Assembly: GCF_036173045.1 (NCBI RefSeq)
Contig: NZ_CP108040.1
Span: 1 to 64,000, forward strand
Source of the DNA: Streptomyces sp. NBC_00299
Lineage (GTDB): Bacteria > Actinomycetota > Actinomycetes > Streptomycetales > Streptomycetaceae
DNA: 64,000 nt
Reading direction: 5' to 3'
The translations under genes and the position numbers were made by a program. Each line of letters starts with the position of its first letter. Within the stretch, counting starts at the first letter, position 1. This document shows, piece by piece, positions 8,518 through 19,300 of the stretch. Below the pieces are notes generated by a model. That model saw nothing but the letters and a program-made list of their open reading frames with translations, was not told the origin of the DNA and did not search any database.

Positions 8518-10307
8518 GTGGCGTCTCCGTCTTCAGCGGTCTGTGCGGTTGGGCCAGGCGGGCCGTCGGCGGCCGGTTCGGCGGGGAGGGGAGCAGGCCG
8601 GCCGGGCGCGGTCCGGGTGGCGAGGGAGGGCGGGGTGCGCCAGTCGGCCGGTGGCGCGGCGGGCGGGATGAGGTCCGGCAGCGCCAGCTTCGAGGCGTCG
8701 GTGTGCTCGATGGCGGCCAGTTCGTGCCCGGCTTGAGCGGAGGTGAGAGCTCCCAGCCGTTGGGCCGGCCCGGCCGTGGTGGCCGGGGCGAAGCGCTGTC
8801 GGCGCAGCGTCTCGGCGGCCTTCACCTCGGCACGCAGACGTCGGGCACGCTCCGCACGGGCTGTGCGCAGGGCATCGAGTTGTTCGGGGGTGGCCGCGTC
8901 CGCGAGGTGCGCGGGCCCGAGATAACCGCCGCTCGCGCCACAGATGTCGATCTCGTGATCGTGGTGTGGCATGTAGCGCACCGTGACGGTACGGCCGGCC
9001 TGTCCGGTCATCCAGGGGGCGATGTAGGCGCGCCCGCGCCACCGCACACCGTGGCTGGTCAGCTTCCGCGGACGGCCGTCGTCCTCCAGGGTGAACGTCC
9101 ACAAGTCGGCGGCAGGGACGTCCGTGACGGGAGTCGGATCAGCCTGCCATGCCTCAAGCGGCGTACGGCCAGACAGCGCCTTGGGACGGTGCTCGGTGTT
9201 CCACCAGTGGGTCCAGGCCAGCACCTGCGCGGTGAAGTCCTGAAACGACATGGCACCGGAAGTCTCCGGCCTGCGGCCCGCGCCTTTACGCCGGCCGGAG
9301 CGGGGCTTGGTGAGGGTGAGGCTGTAGCCGGGCAGGGCCGCGAACAGCATCCGGTCAACCGCTCTGTTGAGGTTTTCCACCGTGCCCTTGAGATAGGGGC
9401 TGTAAGCGGGAAGATCCTTCACCGTCACGCCCATCGTGCCGAACGCGGTGGTGACGGTGGTCGACAGGAAGTCCTTGCCCCGGTCCACCCGCACCTGCTC
9501 CGGTGTCCCTCCCGCGGGGCCGTAGGGCTCCTCACGCAGCACAGCGGCGCGCAGCGCGGCCAGCACGGAGGCACGGGAAGGAACGCCAGGGGTGACCGCG
9601 GTGCCGGTGATGACTTTGGTAGCGGTGTCGATGAACCAGGTCACCCACGGGCGCACCAGGTCACCGTCGGCATCGACCAGCAGCGGTGCCTGGACATGAT
9701 CGGCCTCCCACACATGATTGCGCCAAGAAGCCGGACGCTTGCCGAAGACGTCATGCGCGCGGGCCGCATCCGGTCCCGTCGCAAGACCGGCCCGCTCCCC
9801 CGCGGTGAGATCACGACGCACCGCGCGCAGGAACGTCGACAACGACGGCACCGGGTCCAGCAACGGCACCGCAGCCGGCGGGGCGCCCGCGGGAGAAGCC
9901 GCGGAGTCAGACGCCGCCGTCGGCTGCTCTTCACGGCCGCCGGTCCGGGCCCGGGCCACCAACTGGCGGTGGACCGCTGAAGCGTTGCCGTGCCAGTACG
10001 CCAGCAGCACCCGGATCTCCCTGGTGACCTCGAACCGGTCACCGCTGCGTTCCCCGGGGCGGATCGCGGCCCGGGGCGACCGGGAGGCCTCAGCCAACCA
10101 CCGCCACACCGTCCGCTCCGACACCCCCAGGCACTCCCCGGCCAGGCGCACATGCTCCCGCGACAGCCGCCGCTCGGCGCGCAGCGCCAGCAGACGACGC
10201 ACCGCCGGCGCCCGCAACGCCGTCAGCGACTCCTCCCCCAAAACACCGGCCGGATCCTCCGGCGGCGCCAACCGCTGCCCGTCCACGCCATGCCCCTTCG
10301 TTCTCAT
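8514..10307 (-). CDS. DDE transposase, TnsB/TniA/MuA type
   Basis: The 597-residue protein has the layout of Mu/Tn7-type transposases. An N-terminal helix-turn-helix (REHVRLAGECLGVSERTVWR) is followed by a second DNA-binding part and then an integrase-like core. The core has aspartates in WEADHVQAP and VRVDRGKDFLS and a glutamate in KGTVENLNRAVDR, and a C-terminal barrel region (HGVRWRGRAYIAPW) follows. The ATG start is preceded by GGAAAG; longer frames upstream have no ribosome site. It probably acts with the co-transcribed AAA+ ATPase. An intact triad suggests activity is possible. Confidence 0.85.
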   Translation of the reverse strand: MRTKGHGVDGQRLAPPEDPAGVLGEESLTALRAPAVRRLLALRAERRLSREHVRLAGECLGVSERTVWRWLAEASRSPRAAIRPGERSGDRFEVTREIRVLLAYWHGNASAVHRQLVARARTGGREEQPTAASDSAASPAGAPPAAVPLLDPVPSLSTFLRAVRRDLTAGERAGLATGPDAARAHDVFGKRPASWRNHVWEADHVQAPLLVDADGDLVRPWVTWFIDTATKVITGTAVTPGVPSRASVLAALRAAVLREEPYGPAGGTPEQVRVDRGKDFLSTTVTTAFGTMGVTVKDLPAYSPYLKGTVENLNRAVDRMLFAALPGYSLTLTKPRSGRRKGAGRRPETSGAMSFQDFTAQVLAWTHWWNTEHRPKALSGRTPLEAWQADPTPVTDVPAADLWTFTLEDDGRPRKLTSHGVRWRGRAYIAPWMTGQAGRTVTVRYMPHHDHEIDICGASGGYLGPAHLADAATPEQLDALRTARAERARRLRAEVKAAETLRRQRFAPATTAGPAQRLGALTSAQAGHELAAIEHTDASKLALPDLIPPAAPPADWRTPPSLATRTAPGRPAPLPAEPAADGPPGPTAQTAEDGDAT

Positions 10308-10393
10308 CCGCTTTCCGTGAAGCCCGTCTTCGCTCACTCCGTCAAAACAGGTGAAGGCCCCCCGCACACGAGCCCTCCGAGCAACGCGGACCG

Positions 10394-11779
10394 TCACGGG
10401 TAGGGGCCAAGACGCGCGCAGGCCTGCTCGATCAACTCCCGGTCCACACGCCTTGCGGGGCCACGCTCGCGGGCTGCGTAGACATGCGACGTGATCTTCG
10501 CCCACGTGCGGAAATTGCCGCGCGCCATCTGCTCATCCGCCCGCGCAAGGTCCTCCGGGCTCGCCTGCGCCCACACGGGATGGAACAGGGTCAGCGTCTG
10601 CGGTACTTGAGACGGCTCAAGCCGGCCGACCTTGTGCCAGGTCAGCACGCGCGAGCGCAGCGCCGAAGCACGCGCCAGGGCACGCTCGCTTCCAGCCCCA
10701 CACAGCACCAGCGCCGCCGCACAGCCCGGCGCGTCCCACAACTGCCGCAGATAATCCAGCAATGGCGGCGTCAGCCGCTGGGCGTCATCGAGAAACAGCA
10801 CACCCGGCTCAGCCAGTGCCCGCGTCAGAGCCTGGCTGGCCGGCCCGGCCCGGTGCGGCAGCGCCCCCGACGGCAGCCCGAGCCCTTCACACAGCGAGGC
10901 CCGCAACTGCGGCAGACCGGGCGCCACGCCGGCCACCACCCGCCACACCGGCACCCGGCCGGGCAGAAGATGCAACGCCTGCTCGACAGCGACCGTCTTC
11001 CCCAGGCCCGTATCCCCGTACACACAGCACATCCCGCGGGCCGCGACCGTATGCCCCACAGCCTCCGCCACAGCGGCCACCTGCCGCGTCGACACCAGCC
11101 GGGCCCCCGGCACATACAACCGCACACCGCCGCCCCGCACCCCCGCATCCGCAGCATCCTCCGGCACCGGCACATCGGCGGACGGCCCATCGACAACAAG
11201 CGGACCACCCGCCCCGTCCACGAGCCCCAAATCCGCCAGCGCCCGCTCATACCGGCTCGGCTCCAGCCCCACCCGAGCCCCTGCCGAACGAGCAACTTCA
11301 AGAACCCGGCCCGCCCCCAGATCCCGCTTGATCACCCGGTGCAGCGTCGGCAGCGAGGGCACACACCGCGCACCCCACCCCTCCAACGCCCCCTCTTCCT
11401 GGGCCCGGAGCATCCTGCGCCGCAACTCCGCGACATTCCCGCCCGCCTGAGCGAGGACCTCCCACAAAGCGTCACTCAGCGAAAACCCATCCTGCCGCGG
11501 CCGCGCCTCGACATGCCCCCGACGCCCATCGGCCAGCCACCGCCACACCGTCCGCTCCGACACCCCCGCCAGCTCCGCCGCAATCCGCACATGCAACCGC
11601 GACAGCGTCCCCTCCCCATCCACCGCAAGAAGCCGCCGCACCACCACACCCCGCGCCAACGGCACACCCCCCGCCGACACAACCCCAGCCGACCCCGCCC
11701 GGAGCTCACCCGCCGAAACCCCCTGAACCGTCACACGGCCCAGCCCACCCAACCCCGCCAACCCCTCACACAGGAACAA
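10394..11779 (-). CDS. Transposase DNA-binding domain fused to AAA+ ATPase
   Basis: The 461-residue protein has two parts that each match a different neighbour. Residues about 45-165 match the N-terminus of the transposase next door, including GVSERTVWRWLA and a PSLPTLHRVIKRDL segment. The integrase core is absent. Residues about 225-461 match the TniB-like ATPase: Walker A GDTGLGKT (about 250), Walker B VLFLDDAQRL (about 330), FHPVWAQASPEDL and GNFRTWAKITSH. It could be an in-frame deletion product of an older transposase-ATPase pair, or a purposeful adaptor that binds element ends and recruits the ATPase. The TTG start at 11779 has no clear ribosome site; GTG at 11734 is an alternative. Confidence 0.8.
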   Translation of the reverse strand: MFLCEGLAGLGGLGRVTVQGVSAGELRAGSAGVVSAGGVPLARGVVVRRLLAVDGEGTLSRLHVRIAAELAGVSERTVWRWLADGRRGHVEARPRQDGFSLSDALWEVLAQAGGNVAELRRRMLRAQEEGALEGWGARCVPSLPTLHRVIKRDLGAGRVLEVARSAGARVGLEPSRYERALADLGLVDGAGGPLVVDGPSADVPVPEDAADAGVRGGGVRLYVPGARLVSTRQVAAVAEAVGHTVAARGMCCVYGDTGLGKTVAVEQALHLLPGRVPVWRVVAGVAPGLPQLRASLCEGLGLPSGALPHRAGPASQALTRALAEPGVLFLDDAQRLTPPLLDYLRQLWDAPGCAAALVLCGAGSERALARASALRSRVLTWHKVGRLEPSQVPQTLTLFHPVWAQASPEDLARADEQMARGNFRTWAKITSHVYAARERGPARRVDRELIEQACARLGPYP

Positions 11780-11945
11780 CGAAACCCATGACAGCCAGCA
11801 ACCAACCTGCTAGCCACACCACAACAGCCGCTTAGTCACCCCATGACAGCGACCACAACCCCACCCCACACCCCCTACCAGGACACCCACATCACCAACC
11901 CACTGACGCCCACCACTGCCACCCCAACGCCCAATCACACTCTGG
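11780..11945. other. C-rich transposon flank
   Basis: Plus-strand C-rich DNA without a gene. CATGACAGC occurs at 11787 and 11842. This is a possible place for the right end of the transposon, but no matching left end was found. Confidence 0.3.
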
Positions 11946-12659
11946 ATGGACCTGGCCGTGGCCGCGATGCGCCTGCCGCCCGGCGTGATCCTGGACGGCG
12001 AGGCCGTGGTGTACCTCGCCTCCGACGACGGCACCGTGCACATCAGCTTCGCCGCGGCGCAGTCCCGCGCGCTGTCCCGCCCCCGCCACGCGAGAGAGCT
12101 CGCCGACCAACACCCGGCGACGTACGTGGCGTTCAACCTCCTGGCCCATCCTGCGGCGGGCTTCGCTGACCTGCGGCCGCGCCCGTACGTGGAGCGCCGC
12201 CAGGTCCTCCTGGACCTCCTCGCCGACGTTGGGCCGCCGATCGTGCCGGTGTGGTCGACCACGGACCTGGACGAGGCCCTGCTCTGGTACGAGACGCTCG
12301 AAGGCACCGGCGTTGAGGGGATCGTGGCCAAGCCGCTCAGGTCGGCCTACAAGACGGGCCGGGTCTGGGCGAAGGTGAGGCACGCGGACACAGTCGACGC
12401 CACCGTGGTCGGCTTCACCGCACGGCCCGCCATCCGAAGGCCCTTGCCGTACGGCTGCCCGACGGACGGGTGGCGCTGTCCCAGCGGCTTACCACGGCGC
12501 TCGCATCTGCCGTCGGCCCGGGCCTGGTCCCCGAGACCGGGCGGGCGTTCGCGAAGGCCGGCGACTCCCTCCTACACGCCCGCCATCGGCGACGTGATGG
12601 TGGAGGTCGTGGCGGGCACAACCCGGCACGCCGTCGTCACGGTGATGCGGCTGCGCTGA
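11946..12659 (+). pseudogene. ATP-dependent DNA ligase remnant
   Basis: This is the middle and end of an ATP-dependent DNA ligase of the LigC/LigD type. Motifs III/IIIa (ILDGEAVVYL), IV (GVEGIVAKP) and V (GRVWAKVRHAD) are visible. The N-terminal part with the catalytic lysine motif KxDG is absent, because homology starts abruptly next to the transposon flank. After VDATVVGFT the frame shifts, passes through the 12470-12580 frame (RVALSQRLTTAL), and returns for the usual C-terminal ending VVAGTTRHAVVTVMRLR. Two frameshifts plus the 5-prime truncation make it non-functional. A second broken copy lies at 30359-30646. Confidence 0.85.
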
Positions 12660-12892
12660 CCAGTGGCAGGGCTTCGTCCGACGCGGCCGGGCTGATCGGC
12701 TGGCGCAAGTCCAGGTAGCAGCGCAGCCGGACGCCAGGCTCCCCCCGCATCCCGCGCCGTGCGTTCCGCTGTCGCCGTTGCCCACCGTTCGGCGAGCAGC
12801 TGCTGGAAGGCGAGCGCGGTCTCATCGTCGGCGGCCGCGACGTCGACGACCAGGCCCGGCCCACTCACGTGCGCCTCGTTGATCGGGTCCAT
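12637..12892 (-). pseudogene. DUF6207-like gene, one-base frameshift
   Basis: The reading starts MDPINEAHVSGPGLVVDVAA and should continue to GEPGVRLRCYLDLRQPISP, but the second part lies in another frame. Compared with the intact copy at 34373-34660, a C-run at 12741-12746 has six instead of five C bases. I recall this short Streptomyces family as DUF6207; its function is unknown. It converges on the ligase remnant. Confidence 0.8.
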
Positions 12893-13079
12893 GTACGGCA
12901 CTACGCCTGGCCTGCCGGGAGGACGGCGGCGGAACGACGGGCTGCTCAAGGTCCCGCTCGCTTTCCCGGACACCGCCCGTGCCTGCGACCTCACCCAAGT
13001 CTTCTCCGACCTGGTCCGTCACCGGAGCGGAAACCTCCTGATGGGTTCGCCACTCTTCTCGGCGCTTGCCGTCAAGACG

Positions 13080-13124
13080 CACAAAAGGCCCGTTCCGGAG
13101 AATCTCCGGGACGGGCCTTTTGTG
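13080..13124. terminator. Bidirectional terminator after toxin-immunity pair
   Basis: CACAAAAGGCCCGT and ACGGGCCTTTTGTG form the base of a long hairpin with an inner TCCGGAGA/TCTCCGG stem. It lies 6 nt after the immunity gene stop. A T-run inside the stem favours termination in both directions. Confidence 0.9.
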
Positions 13125-13130
13125 CGACCT

Positions 13131-13373
13131 TCAGTTCATTCTCTCCTCGGCAACGCCGATTGCCCAGATCACAAACGAAACCGGAACGTCACCCCTGTGA
13201 GGATTAACACTCACAACCGCATCGTTCCATGATCCACCGTCCGGAACTGCGATAGCAATGACCGCTTCGTTTGAACGCCAGGCAGGATCTCGAAACTCAA
13301 TCACATGCTCCCCTGAAGTGACATCGTCAAAATCGATCACTTCAATTTCTCTGCCGTTGAAGACTTTTCTCAT
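13131..13373 (-). CDS. Candidate immunity protein for RHS toxin
   Basis: An 80-residue acidic, soluble protein (MRKVFNGREIEVIDFDD at the start, FVIWAIGVAEERMN at the end) with no signal peptide or membrane segment. It starts 17 nt after the RHS toxin stop, with GGAAG before its ATG, and ends at a strong terminator. In polymorphic toxin loci the gene directly after the toxin tip is normally the cognate immunity gene, which would block the toxin in the producing cell. The local AT content is higher than in the RHS body, as is usual for exchangeable toxin-immunity cassettes. I do not recognise the family; the role rests on position. Confidence 0.7.
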   Translation of the reverse strand: MRKVFNGREIEVIDFDDVTSGEHVIEFRDPAWRSNEAVIAIAVPDGGSWNDAVVSVNPHRGDVPVSFVIWAIGVAEERMN

Positions 13374-13390
13374 CTTCCTCACCCTTCGGG

Positions 13391-16300
13391 TTAGTCCAGG
13401 AACCCGGAGAAGTTGCCATCCACCGAGAACCGGGCACCTATGCCCCCATTGGGGAGGCGGACGTCGATGCTGTCCTGCCAGATCCCGTTGATCCTGCCGC
13501 GGTCCCGCGTGGTGACAGAACCGGGGTGAGTCAAGATGTCGTCCAATACGTCCCGACCGAGCGCATTCCAAGCCGCCGGATTCTTCTTGCCGGAAGGTAT
13601 GGGCCACTGCCCGGTGTTCGTTTTGCGCCCCGCATGTTTTGCGAGTGCATTTCCAGCCATCTCAAACTCGCCTCTCTTGTCCTTGGGGTCCAACTTCCGA
13701 CCGGAGTCAGAAGCAGAATCCAAGTCCAGAATGGGGCAGTTCGAATTGTGCACCAGGACCGGCGTAGCCCCCGCTAGCACATAGTACGTGTGGACGCTCT
13801 CGATGGTGAGGTTGTATGTGCGGACGTGGTCCGTGTACTGGCGGGTGGCTGTGACCTCGACCGTGTGGCCCTCGTCGGTGCGCAGGGTCATGCCCGGCTC
13901 GAGGTCGCCGGCCTCGACCCATTCGTGTTCCGAGACGGACCAGAAGGGGTGCTCGTAGGTGGCGGTGAGGTGTTCCTTGCCGTTGTCCGTGGCGATCGTC
14001 AGCTCGGTGAAGTGCTTGTCCGAGTCGGTGACGATGGTCGCGGTGACCTCGCGTGCACCGCTCTTGCCGGTCTCCGGGTCGGTGGCGAGGACCTTGTCTC
14101 CGAGCTTGACGTCCTCGATGTCCTTGGTCGTGCCGTCGGCCATGAGGATGTCGGTGCCTGCGAGGAAGCACTTGCAGTCGCTGACCGCGTCCCCGGCGTC
14201 GTCAACCTTTTTCGCCTTCCCGCCCGGGAGGAGCTTCAGAAGCTTGAAGATCTTGCCCACGGGCAGGTCCGTCGCGGCCCAGCCGCAGTGGGAGGTGAGC
14301 CCAGGGTCCTTCGCGCACGCCTTCCAGTCCTCAGGGTCCGGCAGAACGATGGCCTTGGCGATGTCCCAGAAGCTGGTCGGAGTCGGGACGGGGCCGGTCT
14401 GCGCAAGCCTGCCCTCGACGATCCTGTCGACGCTCCCGCCGTAACCGGTGATGCCGGCTGTGGAGCAGCCGCAGCGGTAATCGGCGGCGGGACTGCCGGA
14501 GTCGCCGGAACCGTTGCCGTTGTTGCTGGGCTTGTCTTTTTGACCGGCGATGCCGGGGCCGTCGTCCTTCCACACGCAGCCGGCCGTGGGCACGGGGACA
14601 CACGGACCGGACACGGCGTGGTACTTCAGGCCGTCGGCGTCGGCGAAGGTCGCCGGGCTGTTGTTGGCGTAGGCGTACCCGTTGATCTGCTGCGGATCGT
14701 TGGGGTCCATGACCGGGTCGACGGAAATGAAGCGTCCGATGGACGCGTCGTACTCGCGCGCCCCGAGATGGGTCAGACCGGTGGTCTTGGTGTCGTCGGT
14801 GCCGCCAACGAAGCCCTTGGTTCCGGTCCAGGTTCCGGTCGCGGTGCCGCGGTTGCCGCCGAAGGGCAGCGTGCGGCGCTGGGACAGGGACAGATCGGCG
14901 GTCTTGACCGCCAGCTGGCCGGTGCCGACGTGGTCGGCAACGGTAATGGTGATGGAGCCGTCGTCGGACTGGACGGCCTGGCTGCCGCTGCCGAGGCCGA
15001 TGTAGCGGGTCGCCTTGGTCGTGGTGGCGCCCTTGGGCAGCACGACCTCGGTGTTCCCGACGTACAGCGTGGTCTCGTTCGGGCCGCGGGCGATCAGCCG
15101 GTTGCCGTGGGTGTCGTAGACGTATTCGGTGATCTCGTCGGGCTTGCCCTCGACGGGCTGGGTGACCTTGGTGACGTGGCCCTCGGCGTTCCACACCAGC
15201 TTCTGAGTGGTGCCGCGGATCACGCGGTCGGTGGTGTTGCCGGCCTTGTCGTAGAGGTAGCTGGTCTTCGATGTGCCGGACGGGCCGGACTCGTTGACCT
15301 CGGTCAGGGTGTGCGGCTGGTCGCCTCCTGCCGGCGGGTGGACGTAGGACCGAGTGGTGTCGCCGCCCGCGCTGTGCAGCGTCTCGGTCTTGCGGTTGCC
15401 GGTCTTGTCGTAGGTGTACGAGTGCCAGTACGGCGCGACGCCGCCCACTGCGCTCTGGGCGGGCGTGGCCGAGCAGGCGGTGTCGCCCTCGGTCCAGGCC
15501 TCGGTCGTGCGGCGCAGGTGGTCGTAGACAAAGCACTGGGTGTCAGTACCGGCACGCGAGACGTCCGTGACCGACAGGACGTTGCCCGTCTGGTCGTAGC
15601 CGAAGGTGTTGTACCGGTCGACACCCGCGATGTCCTGGCGGTCCACACGGGAGGTGGCCAGGCGCTGGGTGCCCTTCTCGTAGGTGTTGGTGACCCAGGT
15701 CTTCTTCGCGTCCGCCGCCGTGGAGGCGTATGCGTACTGCAGCGGCTTGCCGGTGTTGGAGTATGTGGTGTCGGCTCGGAAGCCGTCCCCGAGGACTGAC
15801 ACCGGACGCAGGGCGGAGTCGTAGCTGTAGCTGTACGAGCCGCCTGGCAGGGCGCCCGCTGCCGAGTAGGAGACGCCCCCGATCAGACCGGAGGGCTCAT
15901 AGCTGGTGCCCGTCTGGTAGGTGCCGGCGAGGGCACCCTCGCTGGCCGGGATCGTCATGGAGGTACGCATCTGCCGGTACAGCTGGTCGTACATCGTGAC
16001 CTTGCTGATGTACTGGGCGCCGTTCACGTACCGTGTCGTGGAGGCCAGGTGGCCCTTCGCGCCGATGATGGTGTCGTACGTCCAGGAGGCGCGCAGCGTG
16101 CCCGTCGCGCTGGTGTCGCGCAGCTCGGTCTGACGGCCGAGCTGATCGTAGACGCGGTACAGGGTCCGGTTCTCGGAATCCTTGGTGGTGATGAGCCGGC
16201 TACGGTCGTCGTAGGTGCTGATGCCCTCGCCCTGGTCCGGGTCTACGACCTTGGTCCGGTTGCCGAGCAGGTCGTACTCGTAGAACCAGTCGTTGCCCGC

Positions 16301-19300
16301 CGGGTCGGTGACCTGTGACAGCTTTCCGGACGGTGTGTGCTTGTACTTGGTCGCGTCGTATGTCGCAGTCGCGCTGCGCGTGTGGTGCTGGCGCAGCTCG
16401 ACGACGCGGCCGCGGGCGTCGGTCAGCGACGTGGTCGCGGTGCCGCCTGCGGGTGGGATCACTGTGGTGCGGTCGCCGTTGTAGCTGGTGGTGGTGGTGC
16501 CGAGGTCGGCGCCGCCGTCCCCGTTGCCGGCGACGGTCTTGGTGGTGATCTCTCGGTTCAGTCCGTCGTAGGTGTGCCGGATCTGCGTCTCCACGCTCAG
16601 CGCGTCCGCGGGCTTGAACAGTTCCCGGTTGGCTGCGCCGGTGGTGTAGTAGGAGGCGAACTCCTTGGAGAGCAGACCGCGTTCGTCGTAGAACTTGTCC
16701 GAGATCAGCCGGCCGCCGTCAGGACCGATGTTCTGGGTCTGGCGGGCACGCAGCAGACCGTCGTACAGCGTGTACGAGGCGACCTGACCGCCGCTGTTGT
16801 TCAGAGTGAGGGTGCGGACCGCGACTGGCTTCCCCTCGTCGATGAAGTAGTCAAACTCGAAGTTCGGCGTCTGCCCGGTCTTGCGGTCGGCCAGCCAGAT
16901 CTTGTCGGCGCGGCCGAGCGCGTCGTATGCGAAAGTCTGGATCTTGCCGTTGGTGTCCTTCTGCTCCGTGGGCAGCCCGCGCGGCACGTCCATCGTGGTG
17001 GTGGTCGTCTGCGCGGTCGCCGAGTCCCCTGCCTTGGCCGGCGGCGTGGTCGTCGTGACTGTCGTCGGGAGGCCGGTTGCGGGAGTGTAGGCGGTGGTGC
17101 TGGTCAGACCGTCGGTACGCGCGGTGCGCACCGGCGCGGTGGTCTCGGTGGCCGTTACGTTCGCCGTCAGGTCCTTGGTCGAAAGAGGGCGGCCGTAGGC
17201 GTCGAACGTGGCGCCGGACTCCAGGTAGGTGCCGGCGGTGCCGCTGTGCTTGGTCAGCTTGGCCGTTGCGGTCGCGTCACCCTTCGTCGGCGCCGCGTCG
17301 TAGGCACCGCCGTCGTACGCGCTGCGCACATCGGAGACGACGTGCTTGGTGCGGTCCGGTGTGGTCGCGCACTTCACCGAGACCGTCTCTACCCGCGAGG
17401 GCAGGGTGAGGATGTTGGCGGTGGTGTTGGTGGCGTATGTGGTGCGGGTGCAGACGTCGTCGGTGGCGATGGACGTGTCGCCCTGGTCGTCGATTTGAGT
17501 GACCCGGCCGGCGACGGTGTCGTATGTCGTGTCCTTCAGGGTGGTGCGCCACAGGCTGCCCGCCCCGTCGTCCAGCGATGTCCACGTCCGCGACTCGTCT
17601 GTGCCGGTGAAGTTCGCGGTCACCGTGCCCCACGAGCGCGTCTTCTTCGCGGTCTCGTGGTGCCACGGCCGCTCGACGGTCTTCTCCAGCACCTTGCCGC
17701 CGGGCCCGGAGTACTTGGCCGTCTTGTAGGTGAATCCGGTCGCCGCCTCGTGGTCGGTGATCGCGGCGCCCTCACCGGTGTCCAGGGTGACGCTGACGGA
17801 CTTGGTGCCGCCGTCCTTGGTCAGCCGGTCACCGTGCATACCGCGCAGGAAGTAGCTGTCCGTTTGCGTCTTCAGGTACGCGGCGCCGCCCTGGCCACCG
17901 GTCTTGGCCCGGACGTGACCGTAACCGCGCCACTGCGACCAGGTCTTGTTCTTCTCCTTGGTCAGACCGTCATCGTCGTCGTAGTGCCATGCGGCACCGC
18001 CCAGGTACTCGTACGTGGTCACCGCGTCGGGTGCGCCGCCGGTGCGGTCGGTGGCGGTCACCGAGGTGACGACGTATTTGTTGAACCAGTGCTTTTCCGG
18101 CGCCTCGGTGTCCGTGCCGCCAAGCATCTGCGGGTAGCAGCGGGTGGTGTTGGTCTCCGGCGTCGGCAGCGTGGCCTGGTCGCAGGCCTCAGCCGAGTAG
18201 TTGACGTCGAGCTGGCCGCCCTGCTCGTCGGCGATGGTCGACAGGCGCGCCTTGATGAACGGGGCGTAGCCGTCGCCGGTCTTGTCGAGCCGGTTCGCGA
18301 GCTGTGTGTATGTCAGCGTCGTCTTCGGCAGGGTGATCGGCGTGGTGCCGGTGTGCCCGGTGCGCTGGATGGAGTCCAGCAGCAGTTGGTAGTCGACGTC
18401 CGCCTGACCCCAGCGGTGGGTCAGCGCCCAGGAGTCGACCTTGTGGGGGGTCGTGCCGTTGAAGACGTAGCTGGTGATGCCGGTCAGCCGCTTGCGGGTC
18501 CAGAAGGTCGGTGAGAGCCGGCCCTTGTCACAGTCGGTGGCTGCCTCGCAGTTCATGTCCCACGGGGTGTCGTACCAGTAGTCCGAGTCGGTGGAGATCG
18601 AGGAACAGGTGGTGTGGGCGTCGGGTATGCACCGCTCGGAGTTGGTGAACTCCACCTTGGCCAGCGGCTGGTCGTAGAAGGCGCGCAAGCCGTACTCGAC
18701 CCGCTTCAGGTAACCGCCGCGCACATACGGGGTGTCGTCCGCGGCCTTGAGGTTACGGCCGTAGGAGTTGCTCTCCTTGCCGTAGTAGTACGTCATCCGG
18801 TTGCCGTGCGCGTCGATGACGGCATCCAGGTTCCACCGCCAGGTCTGCTGGCACCAGGATTCCGCGAACGTCGTCTTCTTGCACGGTTCGCCGGCGTCGT
18901 CGCCGAAGACGGGCACGGTCCACGACGAGTTCGTCTCGTCCTTGCCTTCGGCCCACCCGGAGGGGCGGTTGTAGCCGAAGTAGTAGCGCGCGCCGTCCGG
19001 GGTGGTCACCCGCCAGTACTCGCCGTCGTCGTCGCCGTTGGCCAGCGCCGTGTTGCGCAGCCGCTTGACGAGTGTGCCGTCGTCCTTCTTGAGTTTGAAC
19101 TCGTCGGTCGTCCCGGTGGGGACGAGCTCGCCGCCCTTTCCGTTGAAGGTGATGTAGGCGTTGTCGTAGCCCCAGCACAGGTCGCCGGGCTTGCTGATGC
19201 CGTCGGGGGCCGTCTGCCCGTCGTCGGCGCACGGCTTGTAACGGCGCTCGATGAAGCCCTGCGACAGTTCGAGGCCGTCACCGACCCACGAGGACTGGTT

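Larger units (their letters stand above)
7774..11779 (-). mobile_element. Mu/Tn7-type transposition module
   Basis: Three minus-strand genes form one transposition unit: an AAA+ ATPase, a DDE transposase overlapping it by ATGA, and an upstream protein joining a transposase-like DNA-binding region to an AAA+ ATPase. The protein-coding limits are used here. I did not find convincing terminal inverted repeats, though C-rich non-coding DNA lies on both sides (before 7670 and 11780-11940), with repeated CATGACAGC words on the right. Confidence 0.75.
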
